DNA from: Oceanobacillus arenosus
GTDB taxonomy: Bacteria > Bacillota > Bacilli > Bacillales > Amphibacillaceae
Length of the DNA stretch: 34,570 nucleotides
Direction: 5' to 3'
NCBI RefSeq assembly: GCF_003369575.1
Contig: NZ_PIOC01000033.1
Location: 156,665-191,234 of the forward strand
Below, in pieces: positions 1 through 7,071 of the stretch; positions within the stretch are counted from its first letter, which is position 1; the number at the start of each line of letters is the position of its first letter. The notes under the pieces are model-generated. The model ran no database searches, was not told the DNA's origin, and saw only the letters and a list, made by a program, of their open reading frames with translations. The position numbers and the translations under genes were made by a program.

Positions 1-47
1 TTCTTGCTTCTGCGTCCGCTTCTAAACAGTCGCCTCAGCATTTTTAA
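1..47. repeat. Edge fragment related to the spoIIE-yabS tandem repeat
   Basis: The first 47 bases resemble positions 20334-20381, the start of the tandem array after spoIIE. Shared blocks in order include CTTGCTT, TGCGTCC, CAGTC, CCT and ATTT, with about one base in five different. The element is cut by the window edge, so its full extent cannot be seen. It ends just before AT-rich sequence upstream of ispE. Homology is inferred from this short alignment only. Confidence 0.4.
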
Positions 48-154
48 TATGTTACAATTTGTTTAGCATTTTGCCTGTGGGTGATTGGGTAGGGATACCC
101 ATGGAAATTAGTCGGGAAGTAGTTTCACTTTATGTGACAAAGTAGGTGACGGGA

Positions 155-1006
155 ATGGCACTTTTGGAAAAGGCGCCAGCGAAGATAAACCTATCACTTG
201 ATGTGCTAGGGAAACGTAATGATGGGTATCATAATGTAGAAATGATTATGACGACGGTAGATTTAGCGGATCGCATTGAGCTGTCTCCTCTTGAGCAGGA
301 TAAGATTATTATCTCCTTAGAGAGCAGATATGTCCCAAATGATGAGCGAAATTTAGCATATAAAGCTGCAGAAATATTTAAGAAGAAATATGGAATAAAA
401 ATGGGTGTGCATATAAAAATTGAAAAAAACATTCCAGTTTCCGCTGGGCTTGGTGGAGGAAGTACGGATGCAGCCGCAGTCCTTAGAGGAATGAATCGTT
501 TATGGGATCTAAATATTCCAATTAGGGAATTAGCGGAGCTAGGGGCAACAATTGGCTCAGACATCTCATTTTGCGTTTATGGAAATACTGCTATTGCAAG
601 AGGGTATGGGGAACAAATTGAAACTCTGGCTTCTCCACCACCGTGCTGGGTTGTATTAGCAAAGCCAGATATTGGCGTCTCCACAAGAACGATTTTTGCC
701 CGAGTGAAAGTGGATGAATTGTATCATCCGAAAACCAATCATATTCTCGAAGCACTGATGGAGAAAGATTTCTCAAAGCTTTGCAATAATATCGGCAATT
801 CGCTTGAGCAGATTACCCAGTACCTCCACCCCGAGGTTAGACATATCAAGGAAGCCATGCGGCAAATCGGTGCGCAAGGTGTATTGATGAGTGGGAGTGG
901 CCCCACTGTATATGGATTGGTCGAGCACGAAAACAAGGCAAGAAGAATCTATAATGGCATGCGTGGGTTTTGTGAGGAAGTATACCTGGTTCGATTAATT
1001 GGATAG
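155..1006 (+). CDS. ispE: 4-diphosphocytidyl-2-C-methyl-D-erythritol kinase
   Basis: Cytosolic GHMP kinase of the non-mevalonate (MEP) isoprenoid pathway. It phosphorylates CDP-methylerythritol with ATP. The protein (283 aa, usual length) has the N-terminal [10 protein letters not shown] motif with the substrate Lys at about residue 10, the glycine-rich ATP loop [14 protein letters not shown] at about 94-107, the catalytic Asp in GSDISF at about 136, and the GHMP C-terminal motif [10 protein letters not shown]. An in-frame GTG at 146 is possible. ATG 155 is preferred because AGGTGA at 144-149 sits 5 nt before it, the GTG overlaps that ribosome binding site, and family members begin close to this Met. 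The next gene, purR, has its own promoter. Identification is secure; the start is likely. Confidence 0.96.
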   Translation: MALLEKAPAKINLSLDVLGKRNDGYHNVEMIMTTVDLADRIELSPLEQDKIIISLESRYVPNDERNLAYKAAEIFKKKYGIKMGVHIKIEKNIPVSAGLGGGSTDAAAVLRGMNRLWDLNIPIRELAELGATIGSDISFCVYGNTAIARGYGEQIETLASPPPCWVVLAKPDIGVSTRTIFARVKVDELYHPKTNHILEALMEKDFSKLCNNIGNSLEQITQYLHPEVRHIKEAMRQIGAQGVLMSGSGPTVYGLVEHENKARRIYNGMRGFCEEVYLVRLIG

Positions 1007-1009
1007 TTA

Positions 1010-1039
1010 TTGCTTAAATGCGTATAAAGATGGTATATT
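1010..1039 (+). promoter_or_regulatory. Sigma-A-type promoter for purR
   Basis: TTGCTT (1010-1015) and TATATT (1034-1039) are separated by 18 nt, a reasonable match to the vegetative consensus. It starts just after the ispE stop codon and would give a leader of about 25 nt before the purR start. It is seen by inspection only. Confidence 0.45.
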
Positions 1040-1071
1040 TTAAGTTAAATATACGGTTTTGGGGTGTAATG

Positions 1072-1887
1072 ATGAAGAGAAGTAACCGATTAGTTGTATT
1101 AACTGACTTTTTCCTTGAGAATCCTAGAAAACATATACAGTTACCATATTTTGTGGAATTATGTCATACAACGAAATCATCCATTAGTGAGGATTTAGAT
1201 ATTATTAATGATGTGTTTGAGGAGCAAGGATTGGGGTATTTACAAAGGTCCACTGGTGCGGGTGGTGGAGTGAAGTATATTCCAGAATTCGAAGTAGACA
1301 AAAGTGAATTGTTTTTGGAAGAGCTTCGCCAAAAATTGGCTGATCCAAGTCGAATTCTACCTGGTGGCTATCTATATATGAGTGATCTATTAGGCGATGC
1401 CAAAATTGTTCGGGAAATTGGACGTGTATTTGCATCTGCCTTTTCCAAAATGGACATCGATGTAGTTGTGACAGTAGCGACAAAGGGAATTCCATTAGCA
1501 TATGCGGTGGCATCATTCCTAAATGTACCTGTCGTAATTGCTAGAAGGGATCCAAAGGTAACGGAAGGCTCGTCTGTAAGCATTAACTATGTATCCGGGT
1601 CCTCACGGAAAATACAGACGATGGTATTAACCAAACGGAGTCTGAAGGACGGAGCTAACGTATGCATTATTGATGACTTCATGAAGGCTGGAGGAACGAT
1701 TAATGGAATGATTAGTCTACTAGCGGAGTTCAATGCACACGTTAAGGCGGTCGGCGTATTAGTGGAAGCGGATGATGAAGACGAGGAACGGATTGTAACC
1801 AATTATACCTCTCTAGTGAAAGTCTCTAAGGTTGACATGCTACAGAAAAAAATTGAAATTCAGCCAGGTAATATCGCATCACTCTAG
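1072..1887 (+). CDS. purR: Purine operon repressor PurR
   Basis: DNA-binding regulator of purine synthesis genes. In B. subtilis PRPP is the inducer that relieves repression. The protein has an N-terminal winged helix-turn-helix (about residues 1-75, including KSSISEDLDII) and a phosphoribosyltransferase-fold domain with the PRPP loop IIDDFMKAGGTINGM. This fold is used for sensing, not catalysis. The frame is open upstream to 1018, but homologues start at MKRSNRL-like sequence. ATG 1072 (or ATG 1069) follows GGGGTG at 1061-1066, so 1072 is chosen; it gives 271 aa. In B. subtilis ridA (yabJ) follows purR directly. Here spoVG follows after 160 nt, with no room for ridA. Confidence 0.95.
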   Translation: MKRSNRLVVLTDFFLENPRKHIQLPYFVELCHTTKSSISEDLDIINDVFEEQGLGYLQRSTGAGGGVKYIPEFEVDKSELFLEELRQKLADPSRILPGGYLYMSDLLGDAKIVREIGRVFASAFSKMDIDVVVTVATKGIPLAYAVASFLNVPVVIARRDPKVTEGSSVSINYVSGSSRKIQTMVLTKRSLKDGANVCIIDDFMKAGGTINGMISLLAEFNAHVKAVGVLVEADDEDEERIVTNYTSLVKVSKVDMLQKKIEIQPGNIASL

Positions 1888-1937
1888 TAAATATGCATCT
1901 TAAAGGCTGATGATATTAACAAACTTTTCCCTGAAAA

Positions 1938-2007
1938 TAGAATTTTTATGATTTTTTTATTTTATTTTCTGATTTTAGCAGGATTTCTATTTGTTTTGTT
2001 GAACTAT
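1938..2007 (+). promoter_or_regulatory. Sigma-H promoter of spoVG with upstream AT-rich block
   Basis: GCAGGATTT at 1978-1986 and GAACTAT at 2001-2007, 14 nt apart, fit the sigma-H pattern (RNAGGAWWW, then RGAAT-like). The -35 half is the same motif as in the well-known B. subtilis spoVG promoter. A T-rich tract at about 1938-1977 lies just upstream, as in B. subtilis, where such a tract is needed for activity and is the site of AbrB control. The element is seen; conservation of regulation is inferred. Confidence 0.7.
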
Positions 2008-2048
2008 CTAATATAGTAAGTTCAATAGGGAAAAGGTGGTGAAACATC

Positions 2049-2342
2049 ATGGAAGTAACTGACGTTAGATTACGCCGCGTGAATACAGAAGGAAGAATGC
2101 GAGCAATAGCATCGATTACTTTGGATCAGGAATTTGTCGTCCATGATATTCGGGTTATTGATGGGAATAATGGATTATTCGTGGCTATGCCGTCAAAGAG
2201 AACTCCCGATGGGGAATTTCGGGATATTGCACATCCAATTAACTCAGGAACACGTGCAAAGATACAAGAAGCGGTACTAGGGGAGTATCATCGAGTTGGG
2301 GAGAACGAGGAAGTAGAGTATGAAGAAGCGGGGGCTTCCTAA
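2049..2342 (+). CDS. spoVG: Septation/stage V sporulation regulator SpoVG
   Basis: Small conserved Firmicute protein (97 aa). It affects asymmetric septation and cortex formation in B. subtilis and binds nucleic acid in Listeria, Staphylococcus and Borrelia. The sequence opens [19 protein letters not shown] and contains the family signature [21 protein letters not shown]. The tail is acidic ([15 protein letters not shown]), as in homologues. AAAGGTGGTG lies 8 nt before ATG 2049. The gene is monocistronic here, with a sigma-H promoter upstream and a hairpin terminator at 2361-2397. Confidence 0.97.
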   Translation: MEVTDVRLRRVNTEGRMRAIASITLDQEFVVHDIRVIDGNNGLFVAMPSKRTPDGEFRDIAHPINSGTRAKIQEAVLGEYHRVGENEEVEYEEAGAS

Positions 2343-2360
2343 TAAACATGATTCATACAG

Positions 2361-2397
2361 AGGGGTCTAATCAAAAACGATTGGACTTCTTTTTTTC
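2361..2397 (+). terminator. Rho-independent terminator of spoVG
   Basis: AGGGGTCTAATC (2361-2372) pairs fully, counting G-U pairs, with GATTGGACTTCT (2379-2390) around a 6-nt loop. A run of seven T follows. Confidence 0.85.
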
Positions 2398-2612
2398 TGC
2401 TTAGGAAACTATAAAATTGGGTGCTATGGATAACCTAATTACTGAGAATAGCCACGTCCAGCTCCAGCACCCAGCGAGACTTCCCTCACCTCCGTAATCT
2501 AAGTCAAGGAGAAGTTCGACTAAGTTCGCCACGTCCTGTGGCAACGTCGAACCACCTCACGTCCGTGAGGCGCAGTCCGTACGTTGCTAAACGAGCGCTT
2601 GCGCTTTTGTTT
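2398..2612 (+). repeat. Dispersed intergenic repeat, copy A
   Basis: This stretch fills most of the gap between spoVG and glmU and matches 10611-10818 after mfd in the same orientation. Both copies begin TGCTTARGAAAC and share a block of about 110 nt, including CCACGTCCAGCTCCAGC and CGAGACTTCCCTCACC. Their middles differ; here the middle forms GTTCGCCACGTCC/TGTGGCAACG-type hairpins and CCTCACGTCCGTGAGG. Both end CAGTCCGTACGT-YGCTAAAC, followed by a short hairpin and CTTTTGTT. I see no gene inside. The C/G-rich core resembles intergenic repeats common in Bacillaceae genomes, from memory only. Confidence 0.8.
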
Positions 2613-2747
2613 CTGAAAAAAATCGGAGTGAAAGGCCAATCATTCGCTCGTTCTGATTGTGGGTTGATAGACAGGGAAATTTGGAATTTTCCTATCAAAA
2701 GAAAAGTGGCAATCTACACCTGTTGTTAATTCTATCTTATCTATATG

Positions 2748-2776
2748 TTGAAATCCTAAGTTTTTTGCGATATATT
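2748..2776 (+). promoter_or_regulatory. Sigma-A promoter for glmU-prs
   Basis: TTGAAA (2748-2753) and TATATT (2771-2776) are separated by exactly 17 nt, just after repeat copy A and 37 nt before the glmU start. Confidence 0.7.
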
Positions 2777-2812
2777 TTATAGTGGATAAATAGTAATGAT
2801 GGAGGTTTCCTT

Positions 2813-4192
2813 ATGACGAAACGGTATGCTGTAATTCTTGCAGCAGGGCAAGGAACGAGAATGAAATCCAAACTATATAAAGTGCTCCATCCTGTAATGG
2901 GACGTCCGATGGTAAAGCATGTTATGGATCAACTTAACTCTATACAACTAGATAAGACGGTTACAATTGTTGGCTTTGGTGCTGAGAAAGTAATCGAAAC
3001 ACTTGGCGATGTGTGTGAATTCACAGTCCAAAAAGAGCAATTAGGGACAGGACATGCTGTTTTACAGGCCGCCGATATATTAAAGGATTTAGATGGTACA
3101 ACGATTGTCGTTTGTGGTGATACACCATTAATCACAGATGAAACATACAAAGCGCTCTTTGATCAACATGAGAAGGATGGAGCGAGTGCAACGGTTCTAA
3201 CAGCAAGTACATCGAAACCTGCTGGATACGGTCGGGTTATACGTAACAACGATAATGAAGTAGAACGCATTGTCGAACATAAAGATGCAAATGCAGCGGA
3301 ACTTTTAGTAGAAGAAATCAATACAGGAACGTATTGCTTCGATAATCAAGCCCTTTTCGCGGCACTACAAGAAGTTTCCAATGATAATGTACAAGGTGAA
3401 TACTACTTGCCAGATGTTATTGAAATCCTACGTGGGCAAGGGAAGAAAGTAAGTGCATTTCTTACACCAAACTTCGATGAAACATTAGGTGTAAATGATC
3501 GTGTTGCATTAGCACAAGCGGAAAAGATTATGAAAAATCGCATTAACGAACAGCATATGCGTAATGGGGTAGCGATTATCGACCCGGACAATACATACAT
3601 CCATCCAGATGTTGTAATTGAATCAGATGTAACAATTTACCCTGGAACAATTATTAAGGGCGCAACAACAATTAAAACAAATGCAGAAATCGGACCAAAC
3701 AGTGAGATTTCTAATTGCTATATTGGCGAAGGAACGGTAGTGAAGCAAAGTGTCGCAAATGATAGCCGGATTGGTAAACGGGTTAAAGTAGGACCTTTCG
3801 CGCATATTCGTCCAGATTCAACCATTGGTGACAATGCGAAGCTAGGTAATTTTACCGAGATTAAAAAGACCTCACTTGGAAATGGAAGTAAGATTTCGCA
3901 TTTAAGCTATATCGGCGATGCAAATGTTGGCGATAATGTTAATATTGGCTGTGGAACAATTACAGTTAACTATGATGGAAAAAATAAATTTCTAACAACC
4001 ATTGAAGATGATGCTTTTATCGGATGTAACTCTAATTTAATTGCACCAGTAACAATCGGCAAGGGATCCTATGTTGCTGCTGGATCAACGATTACGAATA
4101 ATGTACCAGATGATGCATTATCGATTGCCAGGGCAAGACAGACGAATAAAGAAGGCTATGCTACAAAGCTTAAGAATAGAAAAAAAGATTAA
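2813..4192 (+). CDS. glmU: Bifunctional N-acetylglucosamine-1-phosphate uridyltransferase / glucosamine-1-phosphate acetyltransferase
   Basis: Cytosolic enzyme making UDP-GlcNAc for peptidoglycan and teichoic acids. It acetylates glucosamine-1-P with acetyl-CoA, then transfers UMP from UTP. The N-terminal half (about residues 1-230) carries the nucleotidyltransferase motif [19 protein letters not shown], and CGDTPL and GTGHA loops. The C-terminal half (about 250-459) is a left-handed beta helix of hexapeptide repeats, with the acetyltransferase segments [15 protein letters not shown] and NYDGKNK. The length of 459 aa is standard. GGAGG lies 8 nt before ATG 2813. It forms an operon with prs (16-nt gap), the same pairing as in B. 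subtilis. Confidence 0.98.
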   Translation: MTKRYAVILAAGQGTRMKSKLYKVLHPVMGRPMVKHVMDQLNSIQLDKTVTIVGFGAEKVIETLGDVCEFTVQKEQLGTGHAVLQAADILKDLDGTTIVVCGDTPLITDETYKALFDQHEKDGASATVLTASTSKPAGYGRVIRNNDNEVERIVEHKDANAAELLVEEINTGTYCFDNQALFAALQEVSNDNVQGEYYLPDVIEILRGQGKKVSAFLTPNFDETLGVNDRVALAQAEKIMKNRINEQHMRNGVAIIDPDNTYIHPDVVIESDVTIYPGTIIKGATTIKTNAEIGPNSEISNCYIGEGTVVKQSVANDSRIGKRVKVGPFAHIRPDSTIGDNAKLGNFTEIKKTSLGNGSKISHLSYIGDANVGDNVNIGCGTITVNYDGKNKFLTTIEDDAFIGCNSNLIAPVTIGKGSYVAAGSTITNNVPDDALSIARARQTNKEGYATKLKNRKKD

Positions 4193-4208
4193 CGGAGGTT
4201 TATAATCC

Positions 4209-5165
4209 ATGGCATCAAGTAATTATGAGGATTCAACACTAAAGGTTTTCTCTTTGAATTCCAATCGTAGGTTATCAGAACAAATCGCGGAACATATTGG
4301 GACAACATTAGGTAAATGTACCGTTTCGAAATTCAGTGATGGTGAAATTCAAATTAACATTGAAGAGAGTATTCGTGGCTGTGAAGTGTATGTCATCCAA
4401 TCCACATCTGATCCAGTTAATGATCATTTAATGGAATTATTAATCATGATTGATGCATTAAAGCGTGCATCGGCAAAATCGATTAACATTGTGATGCCAT
4501 ATTATGGATATGCTAGACAAGATCGAAAGGCACGTTCACGCGAGCCGATTGCTGCGAAATTAGTAGCAGATATCATCGAAACAGCAGGAGCAAATCGGAT
4601 GATTACACTCGATCTGCATGCGCCACAGATTCAGGGATTCTTTGATATTCCAATTGATCATTTGCAAGGTGTGCCTATTCTTTCTGATTATTTCGAAGGG
4701 AAAAACCTAGACGATGTTATTGTTGTTTCTCCAGATCATGGTGGTGTAACTCGTGCGCGTAAAATGGCAGATCGCCTGAAAGCGCCAATTGGAATTATTG
4801 ATAAACGTAGACCACGTCCAAATGTTGCTGAGGTTATGAATATTATTGGTAATATTGAAGGAAAGACGGCAATTTTAATCGACGATATTATTGATACAGC
4901 AGGAACGATTACGCTTGCAGCCAACGCTTTAATTGAAAATGGCGCGAAAGAAGTGTATGCTTGTTGTACGCATCCAGTATTATCAGGACCTGCAATTGAG
5001 CGAATTAATAATTCGCAAATAAAGGAACTGGTTATTACGGATAGTATTCCGCTTCCAGCTGAGAAACAGGTCGATAAAATTACAACCCTTTCTGTTGCTC
5101 CATTAATCGGTGAAGCGATTATAAGAGTACATGAGCAACAATCGGTAAGTGTTTTATTTGATTAA
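4209..5165 (+). CDS. prs: Ribose-phosphate pyrophosphokinase (PRPP synthetase)
   Basis: Makes phosphoribosyl pyrophosphate from ribose-5-phosphate and ATP. PRPP is the precursor of purines, pyrimidines, histidine, tryptophan and NAD, and the ligand of PurR encoded nearby. Visible family features are [16 protein letters not shown], the ATP-binding region [14 protein letters not shown], the metal/substrate motif [14 protein letters not shown], and the PRPP loop [12 protein letters not shown]. The length of 318 aa is typical of class I enzymes. AACGGAGG is placed 9-10 nt before ATG 4209. It is co-transcribed with glmU. No terminator is obvious after it; the ctc promoter follows directly. Confidence 0.98.
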   Translation: MASSNYEDSTLKVFSLNSNRRLSEQIAEHIGTTLGKCTVSKFSDGEIQINIEESIRGCEVYVIQSTSDPVNDHLMELLIMIDALKRASAKSINIVMPYYGYARQDRKARSREPIAAKLVADIIETAGANRMITLDLHAPQIQGFFDIPIDHLQGVPILSDYFEGKNLDDVIVVSPDHGGVTRARKMADRLKAPIGIIDKRRPRPNVAEVMNIIGNIEGKTAILIDDIIDTAGTITLAANALIENGAKEVYACCTHPVLSGPAIERINNSQIKELVITDSIPLPAEKQVDKITTLSVAPLIGEAIIRVHEQQSVSVLFD

Positions 5166-5168
5166 TAG

Positions 5169-5194
5169 GATTAAGTTTATACAATAACGGGTAT
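5169..5194 (+). promoter_or_regulatory. Sigma-B-like promoter for ctc
   Basis: GATTAA (5169-5174) and GGGTAT (5189-5194) are 14 nt apart. The sigma-B consensus is GTTTAA-N12-15-GGGTAT, so 11 of 12 positions fit. ctc is a classic sigma-B gene in B. subtilis, which supports the call. The leader to the ctc start would be about 110 nt. Confidence 0.6.
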
Positions 5195-5309
5195 AAATTA
5201 TATTGATCGTTTATACAGCTCCATTGTAACAACGACTAGTGAAGAAGATAGAAAGAATATACTCGATCTTGAAATGAGCTAAGTGGTAAATAATTTGGAG
5301 GATGATAAT

Positions 5310-5921
5310 ATGTCAGTACAATTAAAAGCAAAGAAACGAGAAGATCTTACACATTCTAACACGAAAGAGTTAAGAGAAAGTGGATTTATACCCGGGGTTG
5401 TTTATGGGAAAGCGAAAGATACGAAGAATATTGCGGTAGAAAGTATTACATTACTCAAAACTGTAAGAGATGAAGGGAAAAATGCAGTAATTTCTCTTGA
5501 TATTGAAGAAGATAAGCCTGTTAATGTTATGCTTCATGAATATCAAGTAGACCCAATTCGTGACACCGTTACCCATGTAGACTTTTATATCATTGATCTA
5601 TCTGAGGAAATGGAAGTATCGGTTGCCCTTAATCTTCAAGGCGAGGCAAAAGGTGCGAAAGAAGGCGGCGTACTACAGCAGCCATTATTCGAGATTCAGG
5701 TGCTTGCGAAACCAGGCGATATTCCTGAAGAGATTACGCTCGATATCTCATCTTTAGAAATTGGAAATGTCCTTACAATTGCAGATTTACCAAAGAGTGA
5801 TACCTACAAATACCTTGATGATCCGGAAACTACTATCGCTACAATTCTACCTCCAGGTGGAAATGAAGTAGAGGAGTATGAGGAAGCTCAGGCTGAATCG
5901 CAAGGAGAACAAGAAGAATAA
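5310..5921 (+). CDS. ctc: 50S ribosomal protein bL25, general stress form (Ctc)
   Basis: Ribosomal protein of the bL25/TL5/Ctc family that binds 5S rRNA. The N-terminal bL25 domain (about residues 1-95) carries RESGFIPGVVYGK and DEGKNAVISL. A C-terminal beta domain (about 95-190) contains EGGVLQQPLFEIQV and VLTIADLP. The acidic tail is typical of the long form. The frame is open to a GTG at 5283, but ATG 5310 is preferred: TTGGAGG at 5295-5301 is 8 nt upstream and homologues start here, giving 203 aa. A sigma-B-like promoter precedes it, consistent with the stress induction known in B. subtilis. Confidence 0.93.
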   Translation: MSVQLKAKKREDLTHSNTKELRESGFIPGVVYGKAKDTKNIAVESITLLKTVRDEGKNAVISLDIEEDKPVNVMLHEYQVDPIRDTVTHVDFYIIDLSEEMEVSVALNLQGEAKGAKEGGVLQQPLFEIQVLAKPGDIPEEITLDISSLEIGNVLTIADLPKSDTYKYLDDPETTIATILPPGGNEVEEYEEAQAESQGEQEE

Positions 5922-5949
5922 TATAAAGTGAATAGGTAACACAACAAGA

Positions 5950-6000
5950 CCCTCCCAAAAGATGGCGAAGTAAGCCATCCTTCTTTGGAGGGCTTATTGT
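5950..6000 (+). terminator. Hairpin after ctc, probable terminator
   Basis: CCCTCC (5950-5955) pairs with GGAGGG (5987-5992), and the inner arms AAAGATGGC and GCCATC-TTCTTT also pair. The tail after the stem is CTTATTGT, a poor T-run, so termination may be partial and pth may be partly read from upstream. Confidence 0.55.
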
Positions 6001-6075
6001 ATGGAGTTGTTTAGGAACCGTGGAGTTGTCCATGGCACTAATCAAAACAAAAATTTAGACAAAGGACGAATTTAC

Positions 6076-6636
6076 ATGAAATGTATTGTTGGTTTGGGAA
6101 ATCCGGGGAAGAAATATGAAGATACCCGTCATAATGTTGGCTTCATGGTGATTGATGAGCTGCTTAATCGCCATAACTGGAATTTAGATAAGAAGAAATT
6201 TAATGGGCAGTATGCGATGGAGCATTATCAAGGCGATAAATTAATCCTGTTAAAACCACAAACATACATGAACCTTTCTGGTGAATCAATTCGCCCCTTA
6301 ATGGATTTTTATAATATAGATTTAGAGGATTTACTTATCATTTATGATGATTTAGATCTACCAGCAGGAAAAATCCGATTACGCCAAAAGGGCGGGCATG
6401 GTGGTCATAATGGGGTCAGATCTTCTATCGATCATTTAGGAACGAAGGAATTCAAGCGAATTCGCATTGGGATCGGTAGACCTGTAACTTCTATTCCGGT
6501 AGTGGATTATGTACTCGGATCATTCCCGAAAGAGCAGCAGGGCGATGTTGGCGAAAGCATCAAATTAGCGGCAGATGCATGTGAAACATGGTTGAACACC
6601 CCTTTTGTAGACGTCATGAATGAATATAATAATTGA
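6076..6636 (+). CDS. pth: Peptidyl-tRNA hydrolase
   Basis: Releases tRNA from peptidyl-tRNA that drops off the ribosome. It is essential in bacteria and known as spoVC in B. subtilis. It opens [23 protein letters not shown], with the catalytic His in RHNVGF at about residue 20. Further family motifs are [10 protein letters not shown], the catalytic Asp region [17 protein letters not shown], and [11 protein letters not shown]. The frame is open to ATG 6001, which would add 25 non-conserved residues starting at the base of the ctc hairpin. ATG 6076, with AAAGGA at 6061-6066, is chosen and gives 186 aa, the usual length. Confidence 0.97.
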   Translation: MKCIVGLGNPGKKYEDTRHNVGFMVIDELLNRHNWNLDKKKFNGQYAMEHYQGDKLILLKPQTYMNLSGESIRPLMDFYNIDLEDLLIIYDDLDLPAGKIRLRQKGGHGGHNGVRSSIDHLGTKEFKRIRIGIGRPVTSIPVVDYVLGSFPKEQQGDVGESIKLAADACETWLNTPFVDVMNEYNN

Positions 6637-6679
6637 TCTCTTCATATGTTGTATCCTAGTATCTAGGAATATCAATCAT

Positions 6680-6708
6680 GTATAATATGGGGATTTTCGG
6701 ATAAACTT
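6680..6708 (+). promoter_or_regulatory. Sigma-F-like promoter for fin
   Basis: GTATA (6680-6684) is followed after 14 nt by GGATAAACTT (6699-6708). The sigma-F pattern is GYATA-N15-GGNNANANTR. All but the last position of the -10 element fit, with spacing one short. fin is a forespore gene in B. subtilis, which agrees. Confidence 0.5.
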
Positions 6709-6762
6709 CTAATAGAGGATGTTCAAATAGTGAACGATTTGTTTATTCGAGGAGGATTATCA

Positions 6763-6993
6763 GTGTCGATCGTATATAAATGCAGACATTGTGGGCAAGC
6801 AATTGCTACGCTGGATCAGCAAGTGATTGATACAACGATGCTAGGTCTAGATCAGTTATCGATAAAGGAAAAAGAAGAAATGATTCAATATAAGGATAAT
6901 GGTGATGTTGATGTTCAGACAATTTGTGAGGATTGCCAAGAAGCATTAGGATATCATCCACACTATCATGAACTAGATTTTTTTATACAATAA
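6763..6993 (+). CDS. fin: Anti-sigma-F factor Fin (YabK family)
   Basis: Small forespore protein. In B. subtilis it binds and inhibits sigma-F and so helps the switch from sigma-F to sigma-G. The 76-residue protein has two zinc-type Cys pairs, CRHCG near the N terminus and ICEDCQEALG near the C terminus, plus conserved MIQYKDNGDV and HYHEL. GTG 6763 is chosen because GGAGG at 6751-6755 is 7 nt upstream and the length then equals the B. subtilis protein. An earlier GTG at 6730 would add 11 unconserved residues. It lies between pth and mfd, as in B. subtilis, with a sigma-F-like promoter and its own terminator. Confidence 0.93.
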   Translation: MSIVYKCRHCGQAIATLDQQVIDTTMLGLDQLSIKEKEEMIQYKDNGDVDVQTICEDCQEALGYHPHYHELDFFIQ

Positions 6994-7009
6994 ACATATG
7001 CGTAAAAGA

Positions 7010-7037
7010 GCTTTGGTATCCTAACCAAAGCGTTTTT
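7010..7037 (+). terminator. Rho-independent terminator of fin
   Basis: GCTTTGGT (7010-7017) and ACCAAAGC (7024-7031) form a perfect 8-bp stem with a 6-nt loop, followed by GTTTTTG. Confidence 0.85.
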
Positions 7038-7071
7038 GTGCTTATAAAGTGTAGTAAGCGGGGGTTTAGGA

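Noticed and set aside
2538..2729. 63-codon frame in repeat copy A, and the opposing frame 2698-2504
   Set aside because: Both lie inside a noncoding repeat, copy B does not preserve the frames, and there is no start signal.
6001..6075. Upstream ATG 6001 start for pth
   Set aside because: It lies at the base of the ctc hairpin without a ribosome binding site, and the extra 25 residues are not family-like.
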